This document shows, in pieces, positions 26,875 through 35,069 of a stretch of 64,000 nt of DNA. The notes under the pieces were generated by a model. The model was not told the DNA's origin and made no database searches. It was given only the letters and a program-made list of their open reading frames with translations. Every line of letters begins with the position of its first letter. Position 1 is the stretch's first letter. The stretch lies in assembly GCA_050015355.1 (NCBI GenBank), contig JBEKBO010000008.1, forward strand, positions 1-64,000, read 5' to 3'. Made by a program: the position numbers and the translations under genes. The stretch comes from CAWBRT01 sp050015355 (GTDB lineage Bacteria; Acidobacteriota; Terriglobia; Terriglobales; Acidobacteriaceae).

Positions 26875-27239
26875 CTGCTTTCCCGCTCCGGTTCACTCGC
26901 CGGTCCGCGTTTGCGGCCCGGCTTCGCTGCACTGCCCGCAGAGCCTTTCGCGGCAGGCCCCGACGCCGCAACCACGAATTCAATTCGCTCGACCCGGGTC
27001 CGGCTGTACTGGTTCAGGTTTGCCAGGTAGCATCCGCTCAGGTCTTGAAGCTGGTCTTGCCAGCGCGCGTCAGGAACTTCGACGCGCAGAACGCCACTGC
27101 CAAAGTTCACAGCCAGGGTCCGCTGCGCAACCTGCTTGCCACAGACAAACTGCCAAGCCTCCACCGGGACTTGCTCGGCTGGCAGCCGATTGAGCACATC
27201 GGCAACAAGTTTCTGCAATGTCGGACGAGCGGAATCCAA
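26856..27239 (-). CDS. DciA-like DUF721 protein
   Basis: 127 residues. The DUF721 core is at ~10-90 (W-x-x-V-C-G-x-x-V-A as AWQFVCGKQVAQRT, then LRVEVPDARWQDQLQDL), with a basic tail at the end (KPGRKRGPASEPERESRWRKQ). In bacteria without DnaC/DnaI, DciA-type DUF721 proteins load the replicative helicase DnaB. The start appears to be TTG at 27239, since no ATG is available in this frame. Confidence 0.8.
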   Translation of the reverse strand: MDSARPTLQKLVADVLNRLPAEQVPVEAWQFVCGKQVAQRTLAVNFGSGVLRVEVPDARWQDQLQDLSGCYLANLNQYSRTRVERIEFVVAASGPAAKGSAGSAAKPGRKRGPASEPERESRWRKQK

Positions 27240-27587
27240 TCTTCACCGCCTGGAGGCAATGCCGGTCCTCCGGAAAACCGTAAGAACCGAGGTGCCCGGC
27301 GGCGCCACGTTTTGCGCCCGCTGGGAGCGGCCATTTGCCTTAAGTACCTGATTTTAGCATCTGGCCGGAATTGCTCCCCGGGGCCTAACGGCGAGGGCAG
27401 GCGGTGACTCTTTGTGGCGGCAATGCGCCTGCGACCAAAGACGGAGCGGCACCGAGTACCCTAAATAGTAAGTTACTAACGTTCACCGTCTAATTCCAAA
27501 GTTTTATTGACCTTTAGGCCAGCAACGACATACAACTTTTGTAACGCTATTATTTCGCCTCCCCCAATCTAAAACGCATGAGACGAG
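27240..27587. other. Intergenic region, no gene seen
   Basis: About 350 bases between divergent genes. An AT-richer part at ~27465-27580 may hold promoters for one or both sides. No convincing coding frame or repeat family member found. Confidence 0.35.
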
Positions 27588-27731
27588 ATGGCTTCCGAGG
27601 ACGAAGACCCAAGCGGTTCGAAACGCCGCAAGAAGTCCAAACTTAGTAGCAAAACAATAGACATTTTGCTGGTGCTGCTTGTACTGATGCTGGGGGCCGT
27701 CACTTTCTTGCTCTTCTTCCCGAGGCACTAG
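27588..27731 (+). CDS. Small single-pass membrane protein
   Basis: 47 residues: a basic, charged N-terminus (MASEDEDPSGSKRRKKSK) and one membrane segment, IDILLVLLVLMLGAVTFLLF, then PRH. The positive-inside rule places the N-terminus in the cytoplasm. The frame is clean and the protein pattern convincing despite its size. It converges on the CCA-adding enzyme gene with only 7 bases between them. Function unknown. Confidence 0.6.
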   Translation: MASEDEDPSGSKRRKKSKLSSKTIDILLVLLVLMLGAVTFLLFFPRH

Positions 27732-27738
27732 CAAGCGG

Positions 27739-29124
27739 CTAGCGCGTGCTCGGGTATTGTTGGCGCACAAATTCCATGGCCTCGCCGCGGCCGTTGAGCC
27801 GTCCCTCCAGTTGCGCATCTTCCACCGCCGCGAGAATCTCGCGGAACAGCGGCCCCGGCTTGTAACCCTCCGAGATCAAATCGGTGCCGGTGAGCAATGG
27901 CGCCGGGGACACCTGCTCCTGCGGCAGAGCGGCGATCTTCTCCTTTGTGTACTCATACAGGTCAAGCATGCCGTGACTGCCGAGGCAGTCGATGCGGTGC
28001 AACTCCAGGTGTTCGGCAAAGTCGGGCAGGCGGACGAATCGCTTGAAGGTCGATTCCTTCATCTTCTCCACGTCGGCAAAGCGCATGTGATTGGCGACCA
28101 ACGCCGCAATCCGATAGGTATCGTGCTTGCTGAAGCGGAGACGACGGCAGATGCCTTCCGCCATGCACGTGCCGATCTCGACATGCCCGTCGAAGCGTAT
28201 GCGGTCGGGAGCGACCCGGAACGTCGGAGGCTTGCCCACATCGTGCAGCAGCGCGCCCCAGGCGAGCGTGCGCGAACAACCCGGCGGCAGCATCTCGAGC
28301 AGCAGCAGAGTGTGAACCCACACATCGCCTTCGGGATGAAACTGCGGCGGCTGCTCCACGCCCTTCATCCTTGCTACTTCCGGCAGAACCTGCTCCAGCA
28401 GGCCGCTTTCATCCAGTAGTTCGAAGGCGCGTTTCGCCCGCCCTTCGGTCAGCATCTTGGTCAACTCGTCGCGGACGCGCTCTCTGCTGACCTGGCGAAT
28501 TTCTTGCGCCAGCGCGTGCATGGCGGCAAAAGTTCGCGACTCAATTTCGTATCCGAAGCGTGCTGCAAAGCGAACCGCGCGCAGCAGCCGCAGCTTATCT
28601 TCCTGGAAACGGCGCGGCGCATCGCCGATGGCCCGGACAATGCCTGCCCGCAGGTCTTCCCTTCCGCCGACGAAATCCAGCACCTTGTCGCCGTCGAGTG
28701 GATCGAGCATGAGTCCATTGATGGTGAAATCGCGCCGCTGCACGTCTTCGCGCGGCTCCCGTGAAAAGCTCACCTCGTCAGGATGCCGGCCATCGCTGTA
28801 AATGCCATCATTGCGGAAAGTGGCCACCTCGACGCAGCCCGGATGAGCGCCTCCCTGCGCGGAGCGCGGCTCATCAGTTTCCTGCCCGCCGTCATGGCGC
28901 CCGAGCAGGCTGACCGGAACCAGCACGACTCCGAAGCGCGCGCCCACCTCAACCGTGCGCGGAAAGACGCGCATCACCTGCTGCGGCGTGGCATCGGTGG
29001 CAACGTCATAGTCGGCAGGCTCGCGGCCCAGCAGCAGATCGCGCACGCATCCGCCAACCAGGTAGGACTGATACCCGCGCTCGCGCAAGGTGCGAACAAT
29101 CTCGACTGCGGCCTCTTTCATCAT
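27739..29124 (-). CDS. cca: CCA-adding enzyme / tRNA nucleotidyltransferase with HD domain
   Basis: 461 residues. Class II nucleotidyltransferase head: LVGGCVRDLLLG, the catalytic D-x-D in ADYDVATDA, RRDFTINGLMLDP, EDKLRLLRAVRFAARFG. A C-terminal HD domain (ALLHDVGKPPT, ANHMRFADV) is present. It adds or repairs the 3' CCA of tRNAs; poly(A) polymerase is the related alternative. Both tRNAs in the window already encode CCA, so a repair role is likely. A ~20-residue Gly/Glu/Ser insert (RHDGGQETDEPRSAQGG) interrupts the head domain between VVLVPV and CVEVATFR. Confidence 0.9.
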   Translation of the reverse strand: MMKEAAVEIVRTLRERGYQSYLVGGCVRDLLLGREPADYDVATDATPQQVMRVFPRTVEVGARFGVVLVPVSLLGRHDGGQETDEPRSAQGGAHPGCVEVATFRNDGIYSDGRHPDEVSFSREPREDVQRRDFTINGLMLDPLDGDKVLDFVGGREDLRAGIVRAIGDAPRRFQEDKLRLLRAVRFAARFGYEIESRTFAAMHALAQEIRQVSRERVRDELTKMLTEGRAKRAFELLDESGLLEQVLPEVARMKGVEQPPQFHPEGDVWVHTLLLLEMLPPGCSRTLAWGALLHDVGKPPTFRVAPDRIRFDGHVEIGTCMAEGICRRLRFSKHDTYRIAALVANHMRFADVEKMKESTFKRFVRLPDFAEHLELHRIDCLGSHGMLDLYEYTKEKIAALPQEQVSPAPLLTGTDLISEGYKPGPLFREILAAVEDAQLEGRLNGRGEAMEFVRQQYPSTR

Positions 29125-29247
29125 GACTTTGAGATATTACCTGGAGATGATTATCAACCACGGAACGCAAAGGCGGAAAGACTCAACTAGATCGCCTGTG
29201 ACCGGAGCAGCCAAGCTGCATGCCCGATGTCACATTCGATAAGCAAC

Positions 29248-29408
29248 GGTGCCCCACGTTCGCCCGCTTTTGGCTAACGTGGGGTAGTTTCTTCTGCGCT
29301 GGTGCCCCACGTTCGCCCGTGCAAGGCTTGAAGTTCTAGTGTCCCTCCACGTTTTAAACTTGACGGTGCCCCACGTTCGCCCGCTTTTGGCTAACGTGGG
29401 GTAGTTTC
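29248..29408. repeat. Family A (REP-like) cluster upstream of the RAYT: A1, half copy A2, A3
   Basis: A1 at 29248-29290 and A3 at 29365-29408 are near-identical: GGTGCCCCACGTT, an inner CGCCCGCTTTTGGCT, then AACGTGGGGTAGTT. A2 at 29300-29320 is only the left half. Each full copy folds into a 9-bp stem CCCCACGTT/AACGTGGGG. A fragment of family C lies just before (29197-29240). Confidence 0.92.
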
Positions 29409-29460
29409 CTGGACTGCCAGTGCATATGGCCTTGGCAAAACTATGTGCTACCCTTTGCGC

Positions 29461-30015
29461 ATGCCGTGGAGCCTGAAGCGCTATCAGGAGTCCAAACAAT
29501 CGCATTTCCTCACCTTCAGCTGCCACGGCAGGCAGCAAAAGTTCCAAGGGCCGTGCCTCTGTGATTTATTTGTGCGATGCCTGGAGCAAACCCGGGTGCG
29601 GTTTGGAATGCGAGTGTACGGCTTTGTAGTCATGCCTGAGCACGTTCACTTACTCGTCTCCGAGCCGGAGGAAGATTCACTGGCGAGTGCAGTGCAATCT
29701 TTGAAGTTGGCGGTAGCCAAGCGCGCACCTGCCATCAGCCGAAGCGTACTGGCTGCCCCGCCGTTCTGGCATAAGCGATACTACGATCACAACATCCCCG
29801 ACCACGAGACGTTCATGGAAAAGCTTCGCTATATTCACCACAATCCGGTGATGCGCGGACTCGTCGAAAAGCCGGAAGATTGGGCTTGGAGTAGCTTTCG
29901 CCACTACGCGAACGGTGAGGCGGGAGTTGTCGAGATTGAGTCCGAGTGGACGGCGAGAAGAGAGCGCGAAGAGAACCTTAACTTACCGCCGCCCGAAGAA
30001 ACTACCCCACGTTAG
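29461..30015 (+). CDS. REP-associated tyrosine transposase (RAYT, Y1/IS200-like HUH nuclease)
   Basis: 184 residues from the ATG at 29461 (an ATG at 29443 is also in frame). HUH metal motif at 61-63 within VVMPEHVHLLVSEP; catalytic Tyr at 124 in EKLRYIHHNPVMRGL; the RAYT-typical WAWSSFRHYANGE follows. RAYTs are single-copy domesticated relatives of IS200/IS605 transposases that cut single-stranded REP hairpins. Here the gene is bracketed by direct copies A1/A3 upstream and an inverted copy downstream. The last codons (T-T-P-R-stop) are read from inside the downstream hairpin, so the element provides the stop. Both catalytic motifs are intact. Confidence 0.95.
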   Translation: MPWSLKRYQESKQSHFLTFSCHGRQQKFQGPCLCDLFVRCLEQTRVRFGMRVYGFVVMPEHVHLLVSEPEEDSLASAVQSLKLAVAKRAPAISRSVLAAPPFWHKRYYDHNIPDHETFMEKLRYIHHNPVMRGLVEKPEDWAWSSFRHYANGEAGVVEIESEWTARREREENLNLPPPEETTPR

Positions 30016-30042
30016 CCAAAAGCGGGCGAACGTGGGGCACCA
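29996..30042. repeat. Family A (REP-like) copy A4, inverted, overlapping the RAYT 3' end
   Basis: AAGAAACTACCCCACGTTAG through AACGTGGGGCACC, the exact reverse complement type of A1 and A3. The TAG at 30013-30015 within the stem is the RAYT stop codon. A10 at 50813-50861 is the same over about 49 bases. Confidence 0.93.
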
Positions 30043-30128
30043 TCGATCTCTAATGACTTGTGGGCCACCAACCACCCCATCGCGCGCCCTTTTGGTTAGT
30101 CTCACCGATGGCGTTCTACTATAGAGAC

Positions 30129-31265
30129 ATGGCCTTTATTCTCGGCATCGAGAGCTCGTGTGACGAGACTTCCGCGGCGGTTGTCCGCGATGGAGAAGAG
30201 CTGCTCTCCAACGTAGTGCTCTCGCAGATTCTGACGCACCAAGCCTACGGCGGAGTGGTTCCCGAGCTCGCCTCGCGCGAACACCTGCGGGCGATTGTTC
30301 CGGTCGTCCGCCAGGCAGTTGAGCAGTCGGGAATCGCGATGGAAAACATCGACGCCTTGGCGGTGACCAAGGGTCCCGGACTTGCCGGCGCGCTGCTGGT
30401 GGGCCTGAGCTACGCCAAGGCGCTCGCCTTTGCCCTGGAAAAGCCGCTGATTCCGATCAACCACCTGGAAGGCCACATCCACGCCGTGCTGCTTGAGGCG
30501 CGGCAGAACGGCAGCGGGCAACTTGATTTCCCCGTGCTCGCGCTGGTTGTCTCCGGCGGGCACACTCACCTCTACCTCGCCGAGCAGGTTGATTCCGCCT
30601 GGCGCTACCAGAATGTCGGACACACCCGCGACGATGCCGCCGGAGAAGCTTTCGACAAGGTGGCTAAGCTGCTCGCACTTGGCTACCCCGGCGGGCCCAT
30701 CATCGACGCCCTGGCAAAGCACGGCGACGCTATGGCAGTCAACTTCCCGTCCGCGCAGCTCAAACATCGCGACCGCAAGGATCGTGGCCCGGCTCCTGAG
30801 CGCCCGCACTTTGACTTCTCTTTCAGCGGCATTAAGACCGCGGTGCTGCGCTACGTGGAAACGCAGGCGATGGCCCCATCCATCGCGATTCGGCGCAGCG
30901 CTCTCGCGCAGCTCTCCAAGCCTGGCGTTGAAGACGTGCTGAAGCACTGCGACCGGCGGACGCTCGACTTGGTCGCATCGTTTCAGCGCGGCGTCGTGCA
31001 GGATCTGGTTGGAAAGACATTGGCGGCGGCACGTGAATACCAGGCCGCAACGCTTCTGGTGAGCGGCGGAGTAGCCGCCAACAGCGAGCTTCGACAGGTT
31101 TTTCAGCGCACCGCCGCGCGCGCGGGATTGCGGGTGCTGTTCCCTTCGCGTCCGCTTTCGACGGATAACGCCGCCATGATCGCCGCCGCCGCCTATCCGA
31201 AGTGGCTGGCGCGCGACTTCGCTGCCACCGACCTCACCGCTGAAGCGTCACTTCCCCTGCGATAG
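30129..31265 (+). CDS. tsaD: tRNA N6-adenosine threonylcarbamoyltransferase TsaD
   Basis: 378 residues from the ATG at 30129, which begins MAFILGIESSCDETSAA as in the family. Metal-binding H-x-x-x-H is seen in NHLEGHIHAVL, with VSGGHTHLY, the glycine motif of the ASKHA fold and the C-terminal SGGVAANSELR and STDNAAMIA. TsaD transfers threonylcarbamoyl to A37 of tRNAs that read ANN codons. Upstream in-frame codons back to 30060 run towards repeat A4 and look non-coding. Confidence 0.96.
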   Translation: MAFILGIESSCDETSAAVVRDGEELLSNVVLSQILTHQAYGGVVPELASREHLRAIVPVVRQAVEQSGIAMENIDALAVTKGPGLAGALLVGLSYAKALAFALEKPLIPINHLEGHIHAVLLEARQNGSGQLDFPVLALVVSGGHTHLYLAEQVDSAWRYQNVGHTRDDAAGEAFDKVAKLLALGYPGGPIIDALAKHGDAMAVNFPSAQLKHRDRKDRGPAPERPHFDFSFSGIKTAVLRYVETQAMAPSIAIRRSALAQLSKPGVEDVLKHCDRRTLDLVASFQRGVVQDLVGKTLAAAREYQAATLLVSGGVAANSELRQVFQRTAARAGLRVLFPSRPLSTDNAAMIAAAAYPKWLARDFAATDLTAEASLPLR

Positions 31266-31279
31266 ACTGAGTTCGCAGT

Positions 31280-31493
31280 AGGTATAGCAGACATAAACTC
31301 AGCCTGTCATGGCGAGCGAAGTCGAGCCAACTTTTGTTCCCGCTGCCGAAAACACAGGGTGGCTCCACTCCGCGCCCGAATCGCTTCTCGAAAGCAATGT
31401 CGGGTACGCAGGTTGGCTGCTCCGGCCACCGGCGCTCGGCGCTCCGGTCGCCATGACATTCTCTTGGAAATTTGAATACACCCACAGGGAGCC
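31280..31493. mobile_element. Family C element, copy C2 (opposite orientation to C1)
   Basis: Begins GGTATAGCAG..., then CTGTCATGGCGAGCGAAGTC, and ends ...CGCCATGACATTCTC, GAATACACCCACAGGGAGCC. This is the same unit as C1 read on the other strand. It lies directly after tsaD. Confidence 0.85.
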
Positions 31494-31592
31494 GCTTGGC
31501 CGCCAGCAGCAATGCGGTGCGGCTGCGCTGGGACGAGAAACTCCCTCACCGCCGCTTCGCGGGATTCATCGCCAAGGACTGGTCTGGATCGA

Positions 31593-31793
31593 TTACGAAG
31601 CTTCGTCCACCGCGCGCTCTTCAATCGCCATGTCCTTGAGTTCGCTTGAATCGAAGACTTCACGGCATTCAAGACACTCAACGAATTCGCAGTCTTCTTG
31701 GCGGGTGACGATTTTCACGCGCGGATGCTGACACGACTTTTCCATGATTCTGCTCGGGGGAAGGTTGGGTTGTACCGGACGGGATGAACTCAT
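31593..31793 (-). CDS. Small Cys-rich protein
   Basis: 66 residues from the ATG at 31793 (AAGAG seven bases upstream) or 50 from the ATG at 31745. The conserved-looking part is CQHPRVKIVTRQEDCEFVEC followed by LECREVF: Cys/His spacing suggests a small zinc ribbon. The tail is acidic. Function unknown. It lies between tsaD and the divergent ISC regulatory region. Confidence 0.55.
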   Translation of the reverse strand: MSSSRPVQPNLPPSRIMEKSCQHPRVKIVTRQEDCEFVECLECREVFDSSELKDMAIEERAVDEAS

Positions 31794-32007
31794 AAAGCTC
31801 TTAATCTGATGCCGCTCCTCTATAACCGGACAATCGATTGAGCGGTATTTTAGAGAGAGCCCGAGCAAAGTCAAGCAACTTTCGCACTATCGAGCCGGTT
31901 CGGAGCGGCATTTTTCAGAGTGACTGCCGAATTCTCCACAAAAGTGCGGGTAGCCTAGCTCGTCGGCGGCCAGTGCTGGCCCGAGAGGCCAATCTCGCAA
32001 CCGAATC

Positions 32008-32135
32008 TGCGACCAAAATTATCGCCATTATATAAGTATTTTAAATTCAATTATTTGAATGTGATTTTTCGTTTTAAGAAAATTGCTTTTCGAGTGCTGT
32101 CGTGCAACAATCGATTTGCGACTAAAATGGTCGCA
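32008..32135 (+). promoter_or_regulatory. Pair of IscR-type operators around an AT-rich promoter region
   Basis: 32117-32135 reads TGCGACTAAAATGGTCGCA, an inverted repeat whose core matches the E. coli IscR type 1 site GACTRWWWYAGTC at 12 of 13 positions. 32008-32025 reads TGCGACCAAAATTATCGC, a second related copy. The AT-rich DNA between them (32026-32100) fits a promoter. The first gene of the operon is an Rrf2 regulator, so autoregulation is the natural reading. Confidence 0.65.
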
Positions 32136-32171
32136 GATCAAAACCTGGAACTCCGGAGCTGCTCTGCCCGC

Positions 32172-32618
32172 ATGCTGAAACTCACCAAGAAAGCCGATTA
32201 CGGGTTGATCGCCATGAGGCACTTGGCCGAGCACGCCGCCGTTGGCACATGCAGCGCAAAGGATCTGGCCGAGTTGTATTCGATTCCGCAGGAAGCGCTG
32301 GCGAAAATCCTGCAGCGGCTGAAGAACGCTCGCCTGTTGAAGAGTCTACAGGGCACGAACGGCGGTTATGCGCTGGCGCGTGACGCGCGGGATATCACCG
32401 CGTTGGAAGTGATCCGCGCGATTGAAGGACCGCTCTTCATCACCTCCTGCAGCACCACCCGGGGCGAGTGCGGGCAGAGTGTGCGTTGCACGGTTCGCGA
32501 ACCGCTGCGTAAGGTGAGCCGCACGATAGAGGATGTTCTGGGGAAGTTGACGGTCTGGGATCTGACCGAAAATGCCGAGCAGCAGGATTCGGCCAGTGAA
32601 TTGGTCACGCTGCGTTGA
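32172..32618 (+). CDS. iscR: Rrf2-family regulator, IscR-like
   Basis: 148 residues from the ATG at 32172. Winged helix N-terminus MLKLTKKADYGLIAMRHLAE, recognition region LYSIPQEALAKILQRLKNA, wing GTNGGYALAR, then the cluster-binding cysteines C93, C100 and C106 (IscR of E. coli uses C92, C98 and C104). It is expected to bind a [2Fe-2S] cluster and repress the operon when cluster supply is adequate. Divergent residues make a looser Rrf2 label possible, but the operon context argues for IscR function. The in-frame upstream extension from 32055 crosses the operator and is rejected. Confidence 0.9.
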   Translation: MLKLTKKADYGLIAMRHLAEHAAVGTCSAKDLAELYSIPQEALAKILQRLKNARLLKSLQGTNGGYALARDARDITALEVIRAIEGPLFITSCSTTRGECGQSVRCTVREPLRKVSRTIEDVLGKLTVWDLTENAEQQDSASELVTLR

Positions 32619-32675
32619 GCGAATTTTGAGAAGGCGTCTGTTGAAGCCGGGCCTAGAGATCAGGAGACGAACTAT

Positions 32676-33932
32676 ATGGCGCAAGAAAAGAACGACAGTG
32701 CCGGAGTGAAATTACCTATTTATATGGATAACCATGCCACCACACGGGTAGATCCGCGTGTGCTGGATGCCATGCTGCCCTATTTTTCCGACACCTTCGG
32801 CAATGCGGCCAGCCGCAATCACGAGTTTGGATGGGTGGCCGAGCAGGCGGTAGAGCAAGCTCGCGAGCAGATTGCGAAGTTGATCGGCGCGACGTCGAAG
32901 GAAATTATCTTCACCTCCGGCGCAACCGAAAGCGACAACCTCGCCATTAAGGGCGTGGCCGAGATGTACCGCGAGAAGGGCGACCACATCATTACCCAGA
33001 CCACCGAGCACAAGGCCGTGCTGGACACCTGCAAGCGGCTGGAGAAGCACGGCTTCCGCGTCACCTATCTGCCGGTGCAAAAAGACGGCCGCATCGATCT
33101 CGATGACCTCAAGCGGGCCATCGATGCGAAGACGATCCTAGTCTCGATCATGCACGCGAACAACGAGATTGGCGTTTTGCAGCCGGTCCGGGAAATCGGC
33201 CAGCTTTGCCACGAGCGCGGCGTGCTGTTCCACACTGACGCCGTGCAGAGCGTGGGGAAAGTTCCCTTCAACGTCATCGAAGACCACATCGACCTGGCTT
33301 CGATCAGCGCGCACAAGATCTACGGGCCGAAGGGCGTCGGCGCGCTCTACGTCCGGCGCAAGAACCCGCGCGTGCAACTGGTTGCCCAGATCGATGGCGG
33401 CGGTCACGAGCGTGGCATGCGTTCCGGCACGCTGAATGTGACCGGCATTGTGGGTCTCGGCAAGGCTTGCGAGATCGCCATGCACGAACTGCCCGAGGAA
33501 ACAGCAAAGCTCACGCAGTTGCGCGACCGGCTGAAACAGCAGATTCTCTCGAACCTGGATGAGGTTTATGTCAACGGCTCGCTGGAGCACCGCGTGCCGG
33601 GGAACCTCAATATCAGCTTCGCTTACGTCGAGGGCGAGTCGCTGCTGATGGGCATCAACGACATTGCGGTTTCCAGCGGTTCGGCTTGCACCTCGGCCAC
33701 GCTCGAGCCCTCTTACGTGCTCAAGGCGCTCGGGACCGGCGACGATCTGGCACACAGCTCGATTCGCTTCGGCATTGGGCGCTTCAACACGCAGGCCGAA
33801 GTGGACTACGTGGCTAAGCGCGTGGTTGAAACAGTGAAGCGGCTGCGCGAGTTGTCGCCGCTTTACGAGATGGCGAAGGATGGCGTCGACCTGAAGAAAG
33901 TGCAGTGGGCGGCCGAACCCAGTTCGCACTGA
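32676..33932 (+). CDS. iscS: Cysteine desulfurase IscS
   Basis: 418 residues. PLP-binding Lys214 in [12 protein letters not shown]; persulfide Cys338 in [17 protein letters not shown], with the longer loop typical of IscS (group I). N-terminus [19 protein letters not shown] fits NifS/IscS. It removes sulfur from cysteine and passes it to IscU. An AGGAG site is placed before the ATG. It follows iscR by 57 bases. Confidence 0.97.
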   Translation: MAQEKNDSAGVKLPIYMDNHATTRVDPRVLDAMLPYFSDTFGNAASRNHEFGWVAEQAVEQAREQIAKLIGATSKEIIFTSGATESDNLAIKGVAEMYREKGDHIITQTTEHKAVLDTCKRLEKHGFRVTYLPVQKDGRIDLDDLKRAIDAKTILVSIMHANNEIGVLQPVREIGQLCHERGVLFHTDAVQSVGKVPFNVIEDHIDLASISAHKIYGPKGVGALYVRRKNPRVQLVAQIDGGGHERGMRSGTLNVTGIVGLGKACEIAMHELPEETAKLTQLRDRLKQQILSNLDEVYVNGSLEHRVPGNLNISFAYVEGESLLMGINDIAVSSGSACTSATLEPSYVLKALGTGDDLAHSSIRFGIGRFNTQAEVDYVAKRVVETVKRLRELSPLYEMAKDGVDLKKVQWAAEPSSH

Positions 33933-34047
33933 AGACTCGGGTGCCAGCCCCAAAAATTTGGCGGCGTGGCTTGCGCGCGAAGAATCTATATAGCAGGCGT
34001 GGTGCGCAGCCGCGTTACAGGCTCTCGGCTCACGCAGGAGAAAACGG

Positions 34048-34461
34048 ATGGCTTACAGCGATAAGGTACTTGATCACTATACAAATCCGCGCAACGTCGG
34101 CGCGCTCGACAAGACGAGCGCCGAGGTTGGCACCGGCCTGGTGGGCGCGCCGGAGTGCGGCGACGTGATGAAGCTGCAAATCAAGATCAACCCTGAGACG
34201 AACGTTATCGAAGACGCGAAGTTCAAAACCTTCGGTTGCGGTTCGGCGATCGCTTCCTCCTCGCTGGCTACGGAGTGGGTCAAGGGAAAGACTGTCGACC
34301 AGGCATTGCAGATCAAAAACAGCGATATCGTCCGTGAGCTGTCTCTTCCGCCGGTAAAGATCCACTGTTCGGTGCTGGCCGAGGACGCCATCAGGGCCGC
34401 GATCAGCGATTGGAAAAAGAAACAGGGCCGCAACGGCTCGGGCAACGGTACAGGCAAGTAG
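34048..34461 (+). CDS. iscU: Iron-sulfur cluster scaffold IscU
   Basis: 137 residues. Cluster ligands Cys37, Asp39, Cys64 and Cys107 are all present (PECGD, FGCGSAIASSS, KIHCSVLAEDAI). The LPPVK motif at 100-104, the recognition site for the HscA chaperone, is intact, which fits the hscA gene downstream. The C-terminal ~15 residues (KKQGRNGSGNGTGK) are a flexible extra tail. CAGGAGA upstream supports the start. Confidence 0.97.
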   Translation: MAYSDKVLDHYTNPRNVGALDKTSAEVGTGLVGAPECGDVMKLQIKINPETNVIEDAKFKTFGCGSAIASSSLATEWVKGKTVDQALQIKNSDIVRELSLPPVKIHCSVLAEDAIRAAISDWKKKQGRNGSGNGTGK

Positions 34462-34539
34462 TTCCACCCCACCGCGCGCACCACGGCGTGTGTCGAGGGG
34501 TTTTGGCACGGTGCAGGTAACGCCGTGCTCTGGAGGCTC

Positions 34540-34911
34540 ATGACAAACACAAACCAACCCGTGCAGGCAGCAGCACCCGTCAAGGGCATCGAGGTCACAC
34601 CGAAGGCGATTGAGCACATCCGGCTGGCCATGGAGAAGGAAGGCATAGCGACTGGCGAGGGCGGACTTCGTCTTGGCGTGCAGGGCGGCGGTTGTTCTGG
34701 GATGAGCTACGTCATTCGCTTTGATTCGCAGCCGCGTGAGCGGGACCGGGTCTTCCAGTTCGGCGACGTGCGCATTTTCATCGACCCGAAGTCGTTCGTC
34801 TATCTGCACGGCATGACGCTCGATTGGACAGAGACGCTGATGCACAGCGGCTTCGCTTTCATCAATCCGAACGCGCAGAAGAGCTGCGGATGCGGCACTT
34901 CGTTCTCGTAG
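34540..34911 (+). CDS. iscA: IscA/HesB-type Fe-S carrier
   Basis: 123 residues from the ATG at 34540. The three A-type ligands are present: Cys52 in GGGCSGMSY, and Cys116 and Cys118 in QKSCGCGTSF. A-type proteins carry clusters or iron from the scaffold to targets. The in-frame ATG at 34525 adds only five residues. The gene is followed by a family B hairpin inside the operon. Confidence 0.95.
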   Translation: MTNTNQPVQAAAPVKGIEVTPKAIEHIRLAMEKEGIATGEGGLRLGVQGGGCSGMSYVIRFDSQPRERDRVFQFGDVRIFIDPKSFVYLHGMTLDWTETLMHSGFAFINPNAQKSCGCGTSFS

Positions 34912-34919
34912 GCAGTTTC

Positions 34920-35006
34920 GTCCACCCCAACATGCGCAACAACGGCGCAGGTTGGGGACCCCGGTTCGACTTCGCCATGACAGTCTGATAGGTCTGGATA
35001 TACTTG
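34920..35006. repeat. Family B hairpin (B2) and family C fragment within the ISC operon
   Basis: 34920-34963: TCCACCCCAACATGCGC, loop, GCGCAGGTTGGGGACCCC. Then a shortened family C end (CGACTTCGCCATGACAGTCT...GGTCTGGATATAC). It separates iscA from hscB and could act as an RNA stability or attenuation point. Confidence 0.8.
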
Positions 35007-35069
35007 CTGTGAACCGGCCCGGAGCACATGTACTTTGGGAACTCGAAAGTGGGAACTGGAAACCAGCTT

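Noticed and set aside
32055..32171. N-terminal extension of the IscR-like protein
   Set aside because: The extension would run through the operator, and Rrf2 proteins start at MLKLTKKADYG.
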